A DNA stretch of 64,000 nucleotides, from the NCBI GenBank assembly GCA_030737835.1, contig CM060857.1:8369360-8433359 (forward strand). Reading direction: 5' to 3'. The position numbers and the translations under genes were made by a program. The first letter of the stretch is position 1. Every line of letters starts with the position of its first letter. Shown in pieces: positions 45,921 to 58,395 of the stretch. The notes under the pieces were generated by a model. That model saw only the letters and a list, made by a program, of their open reading frames with translations. It ran no database searches and was not told the DNA's origin. This DNA is from Acorus gramineus (lineage: Eukaryota > Streptophyta > Magnoliopsida > Acorales > Acoraceae).

Positions 45921-47645
45921 GAGAAGCCAAGCGCAGCCGAGGCTGATTGGGGCACTCACTACTGTCGGATTGGTGGAGCCTTTTACTTTGAGTCGATCTC
46001 GACCGTACGATTGATCGCGTCGTCAAGTGTTTGTGGGGGTGGACCCGGTTGTGCGCGGTCACTGGCAGGCTTAACTAATCAATCATGAGAGGTACTATAG
46101 AACCTTTTCGCGCTTTATCTTGGGAGAATTTTTTTTTTTTTTAAATGGATTGATTGGATGATTAGGGAGAGTTGTCGGGAGGGAGGTCCATGGAGCGCTG
46201 CTTATGGCAATATGATACGGTAAATAAGAAATTCATCCATACGGATTATGTCAGGACGGGTTTGATTTCTTGGATGTTGAATTCGAACGTGACTCGTTTC
46301 AACTGATCAAGATATGCGATTGGTTTAAAATTTAAAAACAAAATCTGTCTCACCCCTATATATTTTATTTAAATCACTTTATCATTAAAATAAATATTAT
46401 ATATAAATAAAAATAATCCATTATATGTTATTATTATTATTACAAATGATAAAATATTTAAATATGCATCAAATAATATTATATAAGATAATTATTTTAT
46501 TTATAATACAAAAAAAAATATAAAATATTTTAAAAATTTTACAATTATTTGGTTTTCTTAATTTTATTTTCTTTTAAATGGGATGAGTCATGACGAGTTT
46601 AAGTTTTTTAAAAATTCATTAAAACATGTTTGAGTTTTTTAAAAACTCGTTAGAGTTTAAAACGGAATAATAAAACCCATTATGGATTTAAAATATGTTT
46701 GAAACAGAATTTTATTAACAAATTTGAGATTGAGATCAACCAAACCCCCACCTTGTTATCATCTCTAATTTTAAGAATGCTTTTACACAATTTTTTTTCA
46801 TTCCAATTTTAATCTCATGCCTCAATAAAATATTAATGAAATATTATACTCACATTAACAAAATATATATTTCAATAAAAAAAATTACATTTTTTAAGAA
46901 AAACTCAATGAAACGAACACGGAGAATGAAAAACTCCCGTACACAATTTTTCTCTGAATGTTTCAGCTGAGAATGAAAGCACACCGAACATGCCATAATT
47001 CTACAAAACTGGTGTGATTTTACTGTATCTTCCCCTGGGCATTAAACTAATCAGCTTTCAATTATATTGATTTAACTGAACAAGTACAAGAGCCGCATCT
47101 TTTTGTTTAACAAAACGTGCGCACAAAGGTTGATGACAAAAACTTATGTGACCGCACCTTTTTCCCTTCACAAACATAAACAATTAAATACATTTACTAC
47201 ATAACATGACAGGTTAAAAAAACAAAGTATTCAGAGGTGTGCACAAAATATAAATCAATGATCAGCACATCTGGCTACCATATGCAATCTACTATATGTT
47301 GAAGATTAGTCATAAATAAACAGTGTACAAGAATTTTAGTCATAATATTTGCATTGCTTGACATAGATTCACACTTTCATTGAAGAATTAGTTTGAAGTT
47401 GCAGTTTATGGGACCGATAATTCCCTTGAAAATTAGCCAATCCACTCAAAGTAATCCCTGTAAACATGGAGAGTAGATGTCAGGGCTATTTGTAGAAAAG
47501 TTTCATGAAGCCTATAAAAATATTTAATATCAAAGTTGAACAGGATTATTCAAACTGAATTGATTGTTTTGTCAGGGATCAATTTCACGTTAGATTAATC
47601 TTATAATTTAAGAGCAATGATTTGGATTACCTGATGCAAAAATTT

Positions 47646-50600
47646 TCATGAAGCATCTAAGACAACAGCCTTTGGAGATTCCTTTACAAAGCTGAGTTGA
47701 GCTTGCTTCCTTCTCCTCTCAGAAACTGTTCAAACAGATTAAATTGGTGAGTGTGGTTTGATCATCATTTTTGACAAATGAGAAATGCAGAGGGGATTAG
47801 AAAACACACCATCTATCTTGGCCCGCTTGTTAGATGAGACAACTGAAGATTTCCATTCCTCGTAATCCAGCTTTTTCATTTGCTTGTGCCTCTGGTAACT
47901 TGAAGGGTGCTGGTGACATATTGAGACCATGAGAATGGTAGAATCACAAGTTGACAAAAAAAAAAAAAAACATTTATATTGACTGGATGCACACATAAAA
48001 CAATAAAAAATTATAGTTTAGTATGTTAGTAAATACGCTTGCTTTAAGGGATCTGACTTCTTTGGTGCTGCTGTTAGTTGAAAGCTGTGAGGCATGGTGT
48101 AGAAAAATGAAGATTGAGATGCGCAGGGAACATGGGGAGAGATGTTAGCAGAAAGTAAAAAGACAAATTGGACAATAAACATCTTTCTCAAAGGGAGTCA
48201 TTGGTTAAGTGAATAAATTAAAAAAAACTAATCCATTGAAACCATTAAGCTAAGTGATATTTTTCAATAAATCACACATACATTTCAATGATGACGCCAT
48301 AATCAATTGCACTTCATTATTCAGACATTTTCAGTAAGCATTTTTCCCAACCATTCTATTCACTCTGATCCGTGTTAAAATATCTAATTCTTTATTCCTA
48401 TTCCTGCATATATACATGATGAACCTGTCTTCAGAAAGTGAAGAACTACTTGCGTGACAATGATATCAATTTCTATAAGGTTTATGAACAAAATGAGATA
48501 ATGTTTTGAGAGGAGCTTATGTAAATTTCTGTCTACATGCACATATTGAACTTCATAGAGCATATTACATGCTCAGATGTAACAGAAAAGCTATGGGAGA
48601 GGAAATGGAAGCTATTGCAGTTTATGAGATAGGAACTGTACATCTTTCGATCATGTGAATTAAACCAAGCATGCACAGATCAATTAAAGAAATGAAATGA
48701 AAGAAACCATCTGACAAGAAGGAAATAATTAACACAACTACCTCAACTCCATTTCCATCTACAGAGGAGTCGTCGGATAAATCATCATCATCATCATCAT
48801 CACGTCTTCTCTTCTCTGGCAGTGCATCCAAGAGTTCTAGAAAATGGGCACAAGACACAATGATCACAACAATAAGAAAAGCTCTTTGGGTGGGGGACTT
48901 GGACCCATAGCTCAATGGTTGACAACATAATTTGCAACCATGAGATCATGGGTTCAAGGCCTATTGTTTATTTAACCAAAAAAAGGCTATTTGGGTGGAG
49001 GAAGATTCACATTTTTTTTGGTGATAACGAATAATTTTGAGGATGCATAGACATAGATGACAAATAGCAGAAGGGGAGTTTTACCACTAAAATAATCTCG
49101 AGTGTCAGCATAAAAGTGATTACCTCTGTTTCCTTTCACATGGCTGGGTGCTTTCTTCTCCCTTGAAATCCCAAAAGAATCAAAGCAGAGGTCAATCATG
49201 GAAGTTGAAACCTACAACCAGAGTTTGTGACACTCATTGGAATCACTCTTAAAAAAAAAACTCAACGAATATTCTGTATTATTCCAAGACTTGAAATTTT
49301 GGTTTTTTAATGGATTTATATAACCAAATGCTAATCATAGAAACATCAATTTTTTTTTTATGAAAGTAAATAAAACCACAATAGAAACTTCAGAATTAAC
49401 AATGGAGAGAATGTAACCAAATCAATCAAGCTGATCATAATCTTCACAAATCTTTGTAGTTACATCCTAATATTCTATTGCATCTTAGGGGAACATTAAT
49501 GCCACTTATCAGTTGCCAATCCCCTAGAGCATTCTGTACACCTCCACTTAACTTTCATTTAATAGGTTGAATTTCTCATTTCACTGACAAAATTTCACAG
49601 GACTTGATGAAACATAAATTTTTCATCTACACAAAATGGATGGTAAGTGACACAAATCTAATTGCCAAGCATTAGCTAAAAAGAATGTGAAGTGGTAGGG
49701 GGGAGATTTATGACTCACACTGGTGAACTCAGATTCCGAGGTACCACAAAGCTCAATCAACTTAAGCTTGTCAACTTTAAGCTGTGAAGCACCATAATTT
49801 AAGGGATCAGCAGCCAACAAGAATATGGATCCAATTATACAAAAACTAAGCTCATCAGCAATCATCTACCTTGTGCTTTTTGGCAGACAAATAAAATGCA
49901 ACTGCAGTAAACACAGGTCGACTGAAGTCAGTTGTCGCACGACGAGAAGCTGGCAGTGCAGCAAGGAATCTTTCCTTGTACCTGTGAAGAATCAGCAACA
50001 CTCATTTTACATATTCTGATAACATATAATTGCACATTCACAGCAAGAACATTCTATCATGGGTAATATCATCATGTTATCAAGGCTAAATGCTACATGT
50101 GAAATTCAGATCATCAAAATAAATCCTACGTATAGTTGGTCTTCAAGTCATGGCTTCAAGTGTGTATATGGATCCTAAGAGTATAGACGCATAGTTCACG
50201 AATAAGAGTATGTTCGACCAACAGTTAAAGGAAACATCTAATCGTCAAACTTTTTTGAACATTGGACAAAATTCAGAGTACTTTGTGACCGTGATTCTCA
50301 TAACATATCTTCACATTCACAATGCTCCAGACAACATTCTAGCATGGGAAATACCATCATGGTGTCAATGCTAAACACTGAATCCATAATTGAGATTACC
50401 AATATTCGTGCTTTCAATGTGCATAATAAATCCTATATATAGTCAGTGGTCAAGTAATGGTTTCAAGTGGAAGAATAGATCTTCATAAAGGCTTGAATCG
50501 ATGAAACAAGAAATCATCATACATGACAGTGGTAGGACTATATTTTTTTAATTTGCACATCAGCCGTTCAATACATGATGTCTATGAATAATGGAACTTC

Positions 50601-51138
50601 AGTGACATACACCACAAAGAATCCCATCCAATTTTGCAAATAGAATCACCATTTCTTCCACTAAGAAGTCAAAATCATGAACGACACAGATTAGAGTCTT
50701 ACGCGGATAAACCCTTTTGAACAAAGGGGATCAACCTTACACACCCAAACTGTATCCCCAATTCCCTAACATCCAATTTAGTCCTACAAAACCACAACAA
50801 AAACATAAATAAAAATAATCCACAAACAATGTCATGGTAACGAAAGGGAAAAACACGAACTTGACACCGAGACAGTTCTGCAAAGCATTGGAAGATCTAA
50901 TGTACGCCTTCTCGGACATCCCACTGACCCTTATCGCAGCCTGCCTATCAAACATTGCCTGAAGTCTACACCGATCCAACCAAGAATTGATTCAATGAAA
51001 TCAAACAAAAACAAGATTTGTTCAACAAAAAGGAAAAGAGAAAGGTCGGTACCTCGATGCGGCGATCTCCAAACAGATGATGGACTTGCAAACCTCCCCC
51101 TGCATTGGCAGACAAAACTGAAAGTGAGAATCTTTGAA

Positions 51139-51177
<39 letters not shown>

Positions 51178-51313
51178 TGGTGGTGCTTACGACGCCGATG
51201 AGGGAGGAGTCGAATCGGACGTCGCAGAGGCGGCGGAGCTCCTCGGCCTTGCGGATCAACGGCTTGGATGCTTCGGAGATGCCTAGCTTTCTTGAAAGAT
51301 CGGTCAGTTCCAT
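47646..51313 (-). CDS. ORC6: Origin recognition complex subunit 6, eleven exons
   Basis: Exons: 51313-51191, 51099-51053, 50965-50861, 50783-50703, 49981-49870, 49781-49719, 49211-49124, 48836-48742, 48084-48037, 47909-47810, 47725-47646. Together they give 942 nt (313 aa), all GT-AG and in phase. The N-terminal TFIIB-like folds read MELTDLSRKLGISEASKPLI, CLEIAASRLQAMFDRQAAIR, SGMSEKAYIRS, VRELGIQFGCVRLIPFVQKG, FTAVAFYLSAKKHKLKVDKL and LCGTSESEF, all typical of plant ORC6. An acidic linker (seven Asp from GAT repeats) precedes a basic C-terminus with KKLDYEEWKSSVV. ORC6 is the smallest ORC subunit and helps mark replication origins in the nucleus. An E2F site lies 120 bp upstream. An upstream open stretch without Met support (to 51415) is not taken as coding. 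Confidence 0.94.
48898..48984 (+). mobile_element. tRNA-derived SINE in ORC6 intron 7
   Basis: Polymerase III promoter boxes: A box TAGCTCAATGG (near 48908) and B box GGTTCAAGGCC (near 48952), about 33 bases apart, ending in an A-rich tail. The flanks AAAGCTCTTTGGGTGGGGGA (48878-48897) and AAAGGCTATTTGGGTGGAGG (from about 48985) look like an imperfect target-site duplication. The body is too degenerate at the acceptor stem to be a tRNA gene. Confidence 0.65.
51147..51173 (+). repeat. (GA)n microsatellite in ORC6 intron 1
   Basis: About 13 AG units, just inside the intron after exon 1 on the minus strand. They form a pyrimidine run on the sense strand. Confidence 0.85.
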
Positions 51314-51319
51314 TTTTTT

Positions 51320-51342
51320 CCTCTCTCTCTCTCTCTCTCTCT
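51320..51342 (+). repeat. (CT)n microsatellite in ORC6 5' UTR
   Basis: CT repeat a few bases upstream of the ORC6 ATG (AG repeat on the sense strand). Confidence 0.85.
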
Positions 51343-51432
51343 TTTGGATTATTGATTTCGATCGCTTTGCGGTTATAAGCGGGGAATGGTGGGGGGAAGT
51401 GTTGGGGATGGGCAAGTGGATTTTGGTTGTTA

Positions 51433-51443
51433 TTGGCGGGAAA
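51433..51443. promoter_or_regulatory. E2F-binding site upstream of ORC6
   Basis: TTGGCGGGAAA (TTTCCCGCCAA on the gene's strand) is a full match to the canonical E2F/DP site and sits 120 bp upstream of the ORC6 ATG. Plant ORC genes are known E2F targets expressed at G1/S, so the position and sequence agree with function. Confidence 0.8.
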
Positions 51444-52632
51444 TGTTTGAAACTTCTTTTTTTGCGTTTATTTGCTGTTTTTTGCTTTTGTTTTTATTTT
51501 TTGTCAGCTAAATTTAAGGCGGGAGAGGGAGGGAGATTTTCCCGGGATTTTTTTCGGTTGTCTCGGGTCGGGTTGGATTGAAGGAGTGAAGAATACGGAC
51601 TGTCTCGGGTCGGGTTGGATTGACGTATTGATCTGGTCATGGGCTGTCATGCGGACCATCGGGTATGTAATCAGTTGGAAAATGTTGGTCCACTCCGCCC
51701 TCAAATGCAATCTCACGGTTACGGTGTGTTTGGCTGTCGGTTTCGTAATTAGCTTTTTTTTTTTTTAAGTTAAGTTTAAAATTGAGTTTATAATAAGGTG
51801 TCTCTTTATAAATTAAGAGAAAGAAATACATATTTATAAAAATGTGTATGTAGTTTTTAATCTCATTAAAATTTTCATATTTTATATAAAGAATATCATT
51901 TAATTCATTGAAGTGTGTGTGTACACACTTTAACTTTAAATTGCATAACAACCCAATAAATGATATATATGATTTTTCAAAAATGAAAGCATGAACAGAC
52001 TGCATTTTAAATTGTAAAATGAATTAAGTGTAACATTTTTCTACATGAAAATAATATGTCCAATCCTATGTCGTCCTCGTCTGCAACCCTCATCAATTTT
52101 CTTCTTTTTTTTAAAAAAAAATTATATATGCATTCGTCCATTGAATTACATATTGTTATGAAGAATGAAGTATACACTGAGATACATTAGTGTGTTTTTC
52201 TTTTTAAAATGATTTCTTTAATTTTTTATACATTGTGATAGTATACTACATCATTGCTGTATATAGACGGTTAGATGAGCACTTTTGAGTTATAGACGTG
52301 ACTGTAAAATAGACTACATTTTTTTTCAGATTCCACCCATCATTTTTCAGACCGCCCACTAGAGTACATATTGTTACAAAAAGTATAAATATATACGTGG
52401 ATAAACTAGCATATTTTTTCTTTTAAAAAAATTAAATAAATAAATAAATTTTCATACACACTGCTAGTAAATTTATATTGTACTATACATTATATACTCC
52501 AATATCAAAGTGTGTAGGCAATTGTGGGACTGCTTTTGAATTGCAGATAAGACTACAAAATGGACTGAGTATATCAAATTAATGCACTCAATCAGTTAGG
52601 GTGATTCTGCAGAAAACATCGTGATATATTAA
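51444..52632. other. Intergenic region upstream of ORC6
   Basis: The first 200 bp are GC-richer promoter sequence; the repeated phrase CTGTCTCGGGTCGGGTTGGA occurs near 51558 and 51600. The rest to 52632 is AT-rich with no gene seen. Confidence 0.5.
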
Positions 52633-52637
52633 ATAAC
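52633..52637 (+). other. Target-site duplication ATAAC, left copy
   Basis: ATAAC here and at 58391-58395 flank the TG...CA ends of the copia element exactly. Confidence 0.9.
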
Positions 52638-52933
52638 TGTTGTGAATATGGTGGATAACCACCACCCATAACTCCCACCACTTTCTCCATAACCCCCTCT
52701 CTTCACTTCCATAAACCCCACTCTTAATCACCCCACTAACTACCCCCTCATCTCTTATGACTTGCAACTCTCAACCTTTAAGATTTCTCCATGTACCCTA
52801 TAAATAGAGGGGTTCATCATGTTTTTCATAACCAACAAATAGTGAATAAGAATCTCTCTCTACTTCTCTTCTGTATGCTTGTGTGTTTTATTTATGTATA
52901 CTTGTGTGTATGTATTCTATTTAGTTTATAACA
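52638..52933 (+). repeat. 5' LTR of the copia element
   Basis: Starts TGTTGTGAATATGG and ends GTTTATAACA. Carries a good TATA box, CCTATAAATAGAGG (near 52797). Confidence 0.92.
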
Positions 52934-52935
52934 CG

Positions 52936-52948
52936 TTATCAGCACGAG
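52936..52948 (+). other. Primer-binding site of the copia element
   Basis: TTATCAGCACGAG follows the 5' LTR by two bases. This motif stands at the same place in many plant copia elements. Confidence 0.7.
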
Positions 52949-55000
52949 AAATACTTTTTCAAAGAGATCAAAGGTTTGTGTTTTTGGTGGGTTCTTATAA
53001 TGATGGTACTCCCCTCCCTTGTTTGTAAACCTATTATTCCGAAAAAAAAACCCACTATTGCTATCTGATTTTTACTGTATATAGTAGTATATATCTATAG
53101 ATGTCCATGCCTTTATGGTATGTTAAATCATGCATGCAGAAGGTGAGTGCAATATTAATTTATTTTGCACCATATGCATTAGTTATATAACTTGCAAGAT
53201 TGTCAATTTTTTTCTCATGGCCATCTCTTGCAGAAGATTTATTGCTCCAGACTTCTTTCTTTTGGGTTTGAAACAGTGATGACATATTTATCTTATGATT
53301 ATGATACTTCTTTCTTCCGAACTGATATATGTATCCCATCTAATCATGTGAATTTATTCTAGTAGTGATTGATGCATACAGTACCTCTTGACAATTAAAT
53401 TGTGGCGTATATATAATTGTTTATATATGCGTTTGTTCCATATTATTGTTTACATATAGTTTATCTGTTGTGAAATAATATTTTACAGAAAGCTTATCTG
53501 TTACATGTATTAGTTGCTCTATTATTTCAAGTATAGTATTAAACAAGAATATATAGTCTTGTTTACTATTCCTTATTCTCTTTTTAGGTTTCTATTTTAC
53601 ATGTGAGTGATATATATCCCTGAAGAGTTACACTCCTACAGCTTTTAATACTCCAGAAAAGATATATGTTATTAAATTTGTCCCCAAAAGGGTTTGACAA
53701 GAAGTCTAGAATGTTGTGATCTGAAATCCTGAAAGATTTGATATGAAGCCATCAAAAAGCTTTTGTTTATTTTCATCAAAGTGATTTCTTTAGGTTTTTA
53801 CTTTTCGTGGGTTCATATATATATTAACATCCGTATGGAATTATACACCACTGTCTTGTCCATTTTTTCAATTATGTGAAGTTTGGTTGAAGTAAATCTC
53901 TTTTCTACAAGCTTACATATTATGTCCATCATTTATAGAGGATCATGCATGCCTTTGTGTATTTATTTTGCTCTTATCAACCTCATCATGTTTTGGCTAG
54001 TATTATTAATCTTGGCACGATGCATATATTTGTTTTATTTGTTAATCTTTCATTTATATTTGCATCCAGATAGTTTTGTGAACCTAATATTTTTGTTTAA
54101 TTTAGATTCATGCTGATTGTTCAACAAGTTAACTATAGTAGCTTTAATAAAATTTTGGCATGATATATAATTTTTTTTGAGAGCAGGATTTAGAGTGCTA
54201 TGGAGGTCATGATTTGTGTTTGTTGGTACATAATAGATGTAATTAAGAGTTCATATTTTTTTATGATATTATATATTCCTAATTTTTTCTTATAATGACA
54301 TAGTTCTACTGTTCCCAAAATTAGCCATTTTGGAACAAAACCGACTAGCAACTTCACAAAAGGTAGTGTATTATTTTTAATTTTCCATCATTTCGAACAT
54401 ATGCAAGTTTCCTGAGTAAACATATAAATCATATGATGGTAGAAAAACTCAAACTAGTTTTTAGCATTTCAAACATTTTAAGAGTGGTGATACCATTTCA
54501 AACGAAGGTCGCAGGTTCCTGACCTGCATGTGCCAAGAGAAGATAAATGATCAGAGACTTCAGAGAAGGTAAATGTTTAGAGAATCTGGAGAAGGTAAAG
54601 AACCGATCAAAATGTCATGAATATTTTTATGGTACTGCTCTCGTTTTGCTAATCATGATTAAAAGAAAAAAAAAGAGAGCAATGAAAGAGTACTAGACAT
54701 CAATATTTGGCTACGATGATTAAAATTTGTAGCTTAGTATTTTCTAACCATGGGTGTTTCCAATTCTGGCATCAACCCTTGCTTACATGATAAATATTTG
54801 TTGAATGCTTTTTTTGTCATTATCATGGAAGGCTCGTATCATATCATATTTTGATCACCGAGTAACATTTTCTATACTTTCACGGGGATTTGCAGTTTCC
54901 TTGTAACAGGTGATCAATTATCATTATATTGTTATGATTCTCTTTTCATATACTTTGATGTAAATTTTATTTTAATGTTACAATGTCATGTGTCTTTATA

Positions 55001-55345
55001 GGACCATAAAAAAAAATTGTGTTTATATGAATCCCTGAAGGACCATGCAAAAGTTATGAATAATGTGTCTATGTAGGACCATGCAAATTTTATTTTATTT
55101 TATCTTTGAAGGAATATACAAAAATTATTACATGGGTCCATGGAAGATCACGTAAAAGATATGATTAAAAGTGTCCATAAAGGACTGCATAAACAATTTT
55201 CTTGTCCCTGAATGATTATATAAAATTAATGGTTATTTGGGTCCTGTAGGACTGTACAAGTTACGAAATTTTTATGGGTCCTTGAAAGATCATATATAAA
55301 AAAAATAGTGGCTACATGTATCCCAACAGGAACGTGTAAAAAGTG
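55001..55345 (+). repeat. Degenerate ~36-bp repeat array inside the copia element
   Basis: About ten copies of a motif like GGACCATGCAAAA, each preceded by TCCNTGAA or similar, start near 55001, 55041, 55076, 55111, 55145, 55182, 55211, 55247, 55285 and 55328. Spacing varies from 29 to 43 bp. Confidence 0.7.
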
Positions 55346-56320
55346 TGGTTGATTTTCACCATTATAATGAGAGGATTTAAAGATAAATACCTCGTTGACA
55401 ATGATCCATCGACCATCATGTCTCAAATATGCTCCAATAGTAGTAATATCAAGAGCAAAATTTTTATTATTATCAATTTTCATGTCTTCTCATTGTTGAA
55501 CAATGAGTTTTGATGATAATAATAAAAATCATGAAACCCGATATACTGACTCTAACATCTTTGCCTGAAGCAAATGAATTTATTTTATTTTAAGGGATGA
55601 ATATGGTCATGTTCAATGGATAAATCATGGTCAATAAAACCATAACAATTGTAGAGATGACAAGTTATTGAAAACCACCAGAAGTGGAATGCTATTGAAT
55701 GAAAGCAAGGAAAAAGTTTGCATAACAAACCCCTAAAATGCAAAGGAAAATTATTGTCATCTATGTGGTATTTCATAACATAATTTTGGTCACGTAGGTG
55801 AAGTACGTCCAAATCTTTAAATTGGTTACGTACCTGAAGTACGCTTAAACTCTTTATTGGTCATGTACTTGATATATGATTAGATATTTGTCAATTTTAT
55901 ATTTACATCTTTATTTTTCTCTGTTACATGAAATGCAGTTTTACATTTCTGGATTTATCTTATTCTTCTCACATCTTTCGTAGAATAAAGTATGAAAATT
56001 TTAATATTATATCTTGAATATTATAAAATTGTTTGTAAGCTTCAGAAGAGGAAACATCGTATGATCATGGATTACATAATGATGCTTCAAACAATTAAAA
56101 ATTCTATTGCATACCCATTAAAGAACCAGAAGATTCTTTCATTCAATTATGTGTATTATTTTTGTGGGTTTGTCATTTTAATGAGACAATATTCCCACCG
56201 TTAGGGGGAGGGAAGAACGTACCTGAAGTACGATCTGTTCCTGAAGAATGATGAGAATTATCTTATAATACATCTACTCTGTCTCATCTAGACTCACGTA
56301 TCACTCAACGTGAAAATCAA

Positions 56321-56440
56321 ATTCCTAATGCACACTAGAAGCGTGACAGACCTATAACAAATTCCTAATGCACGCCAGAAGCGTGACAGACCTATAGAAA
56401 ATTCCTAATGCACGCCAAAAGCGTGACAGGCCTATAGGTT
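56321..56440 (+). repeat. 40-bp tandem triplication in the copia polyprotein linker
   Basis: ATTCCTAATGCAC(A/G)C(T/C) followed by (A/G)AAGCGTGACAG(A/G)CCTATA starts at 56321, 56361 and 56401. In frame the last copy reads NARQKRDRPIGSK, the conserved basic motif upstream of copia reverse transcriptase, so a coding motif has been triplicated. Confidence 0.88.
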
Positions 56441-56749
56441 CAAAAAAATTCAGCTCTCCAGAAGTGGAGATCAAATGAAAAATCATGCTATAATAATGCT
56501 CCAAAAGAAGTTATACATAATGCTCCAGAGGAGATTATGAACAATAGATCCACTTTCTCTAAAACTCCAGAAGAGTATAATGTCCCTGAAGAGAAATGAG
56601 TCACATAAGTGATTACACAAACTCTTGAAGAGGAAAAGATACCTAATAATATTGAGATCTTTATATTTTATATATATGCATATAAGAGAAATGTGGAATC
56701 GCAAATAAATGATCATCGATGACATATTTATCATACGAAGTAGCTACTG

Positions 56750-57700
56750 AAATTTCAAAGGGCGATGATTACAATGAACCACACAGCATAAATAAATGTC
56801 GACAAAGAAATAATTGGCCAAAGTGAAAAGATTCTACTAAAGTAGAATTGAGTTTTCTTGAAAAATGTGGTGTATTCGAACCTATAATACATATCCCAAA
56901 AGATGTTAACCTTGAAGGTTACAAATGGGTGTTTGTAAGAAAGTGAAATGAGAAAATAAAATTGCTAGATATAAGATACGTCTTGTGGCACAAGGTTTCC
57001 TGCAGAAACCTGGGATTTGACTATGAAGAAACATACTCATCAATCATGGATACAATAACGTTCTATTACTCAGAAAGTCTCGAAGTTTCTAAAAAACTCG
57101 ATATGATCAGACTAATGGACGAAGTAACAACTTATCTATATGGGAATTTACATGAATCCCTTAAGGATATAAATTGCTTAAAGCAAAATCAAAGAGTATG
57201 TACTCAATAAAGCTAAGACGTTCATTATACAGCTTAACGTAATAGGTACAACCGTCTTAGTGAATATTTGATAAAAGCAGGATACGAAAACAATCTAATT
57301 TGCCCGTGTGTCCTTATAAAAATATCTAGTAAGAAATTTGCTATGTTGACAGTTTATGTTAATAACATAAATTCAATTGGGACTCCTGAAGAGCTCAACA
57401 AAACTGCAGAATATATTATGAATGAATTCGAAGTGAAAGATCTTGCAAAAACTAAATATTGTCTTAGCCTGCTGATCGAGCGAAGCCCAAGTGAGATATT
57501 TGTCCATCAAACAACATATATTGGTTTATTATACTCAAAGAATTCCACTAATGGTTTTTTTATTGAAAGAGTATTATGTGCATATTCAAGATATTTTTTA
57601 AATCCTCACAAACATACTATGTATCTACATGTGGTAGTACAACAATCTCTTAGAGTTTTATTTTACAGGCTGTTGGTGGCCACATCTTCTAATCATTATG
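56750..57700 (+). pseudogene. Copia reverse transcriptase remnant
   Basis: Pieces in several frames resemble copia RT: CRQRNNWPKWKD, CGVFEPI, GYKWVFVRK, NLGFDYEETYSSIMDTITF, LMDEVTTYLYGNL, LTVYVNNINSIGTPEELNKT (where the catalytic YVDD would be) and VKDLAKTKYCLSLLIERSP. The two catalytic Asp positions read NN. Stops and shifts separate the pieces, so it is inactive. Confidence 0.85.
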
Positions 57701-58094
57701 AAATTTGTGAATGTGAAATTGATGTTCTAAAAATTCAGTGGAAGGACAATCTCACCATTTTGTTCACTAAAGTTGTGCCGCTATCAACATTCAAGAAATT
57801 GGTGTACGACAACGGACGCAACGGATTTGCAATCAATCTTTTTGGCCTTATCATTATGAGGGGGAGTATATTTTTAGATAACATTTGCGTGCTGTACTCT
57901 TTTTCCTTCACCTAGATTTTGCCCCACTGGGTTTTCTTGGCAAGGTTTTAACGAGGCAGTCTTAAATTGCATACATTAATATAAGATAAAGTAGATTGTA
58001 CTCTTTTTCCTTCACTTAGGTTTTTTCCACTGGGTTTTCCAAGCAAGGTTTTAATGAGACAATTATCTTAGTGTGGTGGTCATCCAAGAGGGAG

Positions 58095-58390
58095 TGTTGT
58101 GCATATGGTGGATAACCACCACTCATAACTCCCACCGCTTTCTCCATAACCCCCTCTCTTCACTTCCATAACCCCCGCTCTTAATTACCCCACTAACTAC
58201 CCCCTCACCTCTTATGACTTGTAACTCTCAACCTTTGAGATTCCTCCATGTACCCTATAAATAGAGGGGTTCATCATGTATTTCAAAACCAACAAATAAT
58301 GAATAAGAATCTCTCTCTACTTCTCTTCTATATGCTTGTGTGCTTTGTTTATGTATACTTGTGTGTATGTATTCTACTTAATTTATAACA
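58095..58390 (+). repeat. 3' LTR of the copia element
   Basis: 296 bp, TGTTGTGCATATGG to ATTTATAACA, same length as the 5' LTR. Followed by ATAAC at 58391-58395. Confidence 0.92.
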
Positions 58391-58395
58391 ATAAC

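Larger units (their letters stand above)
45702..47645. other. NRP promoter region and ORC6 3' flank
   Basis: The left part (45702-46100) is GC-richer and carries telo-box motifs and a 12-base G run at 45764-45775, just upstream of the NRP start. From 46100 to 47400 the DNA is strongly AT-rich with no gene seen. Confidence 0.5.
52638..58390 (+). mobile_element. Degenerate Ty1/copia LTR retrotransposon, complete in structure
   Basis: 5,753 bp: two 296-bp LTRs, a tRNA-type primer-binding site, decayed interior, purine-rich stretch (about 58083-58094) and a perfect 5-bp duplication ATAAC. The order of recognisable pieces (linker with the KR-x-RPIGSK motif, then reverse transcriptase, then RNase-H-region remnants next to the 3' LTR) fits copia. 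There are many stops and shifts. The first ~3 kb of the interior is unrecognisable apart from short-repeat arrays. The LTRs differ at about 18 of 296 positions by my hand count, so it is not recent. Confidence 0.9.

Noticed and set aside
48905..48965. Functional tRNA gene
   Set aside because: A and B boxes are present but acceptor and anticodon stems do not pair. The flanking duplication makes a SINE the better reading.
51314..51415. N-terminal extension of ORC6
   Set aside because: The open stretch upstream of the Met at 51313 is mostly the 5' UTR (CT)n repeat and lacks family similarity. ORC6 proteins start at MELTDLS-like sequence.
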